Assembly: GCA_903929655.1 (NCBI GenBank)
Contig: CAIYVS010000762.1
Coordinates: forward strand, 1-5,509
Source: an uncultured Bacteroidota bacterium
GTDB taxonomy: Bacteria; Bacteroidota; Bacteroidia; Chitinophagales; Chitinophagaceae
Length of the DNA stretch: 5,509 bases
Direction of reading: 5' to 3'
In this document: positions 5,494-5,509 of the stretch, in pieces
Position numbering within the stretch: the stretch's first letter is position 1
Layout: each line of letters begins with the position of its first letter
Program-made: the position numbers and the translations under genes
The notes under the pieces: generated by a model
Databases searched by the model: none
What the model was told of the DNA's origin: nothing
What the model saw: the letters and a program-made list of their open reading frames with translations, nothing else

Positions 5494-5509
5494 ATGGCAG
5501 CAGCAGATC
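5494..5509 (+). CDS. Possible start of a gene, cut by window edge
   Basis: ATG at 5494 begins Met-Ala-Ala-Ala-Asp and the window then ends. The only support is position: it lies 10 bp after an exact −7 box with a well-spaced −33 element, and the upstream 142 bp after the recombinase stop hold no other reading frame. With five codons no function can be given. If real, it would be the first gene after the recombinase in the putative right-hand element. Confidence 0.35.

Overview
The window looks like chromosome from a member of the Bacteroidota, probably of the Chitinophagia/Sphingobacteriia type. The signs are a SPII lipoprotein of Bacteroidota style, exact matches to the phylum's −7 promoter box TAnnTTTG before three genes, no Shine-Dalgarno sequences, and two tyrosine recombinases of the kinds found on mobile elements in this phylum. 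The genus is inference; the phylum is fairly secure.

Left part (1-2310), ordinary chromosome. A short repeat-bearing edge is followed by a minus-strand gene for an unrecognised 190-residue lipoprotein with its own terminator. Divergent from it is mtaB (860-2134), the radical-SAM enzyme that adds the methylthio group to t6A37 of tRNA. A tRNA-Lys(CTT) gene follows 58 bp later with its own −7 box and a strong terminator. tRNA-Lys is the known substrate family of MtaB, so enzyme and possible substrate are neighbours.

Right part (about 2310-5509), mobile-DNA territory. Two different tyrosine recombinases are transcribed divergently (2433-3704 minus, 4146-5351 plus). Between them lie repeats, a terminator and the 3' half of a class II tRNA-Leu(TAA) gene (3953-4013, minus). 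That fragment has its anticodon arm, long variable arm, T arm and 3' acceptor strand, but no D arm and no 5' acceptor strand. This is what an att junction looks like after integration into a tRNA gene. Its orientation puts the element on the right, with the second recombinase next to the junction and the intact tRNA-Leu expected beyond the right edge. That recombinase is visibly richer in G+C than its neighbours.

The first recombinase lies just after tRNA-Lys. It lacks the first catalytic arginine of the family (Ala instead), as IntDOT of CTnDOT does (Ser). It is flanked on both sides by short inverted and direct repeats that could be recombinase arm sites or operators. At the right edge a promoter-like sequence with an overlapping dyad precedes an ATG that may start a cargo or control gene.

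No defence system, CRISPR array or other undescribed system can be recognised inside the window. The main point of interest is the integration hotspot and the unseen cargo to the right.
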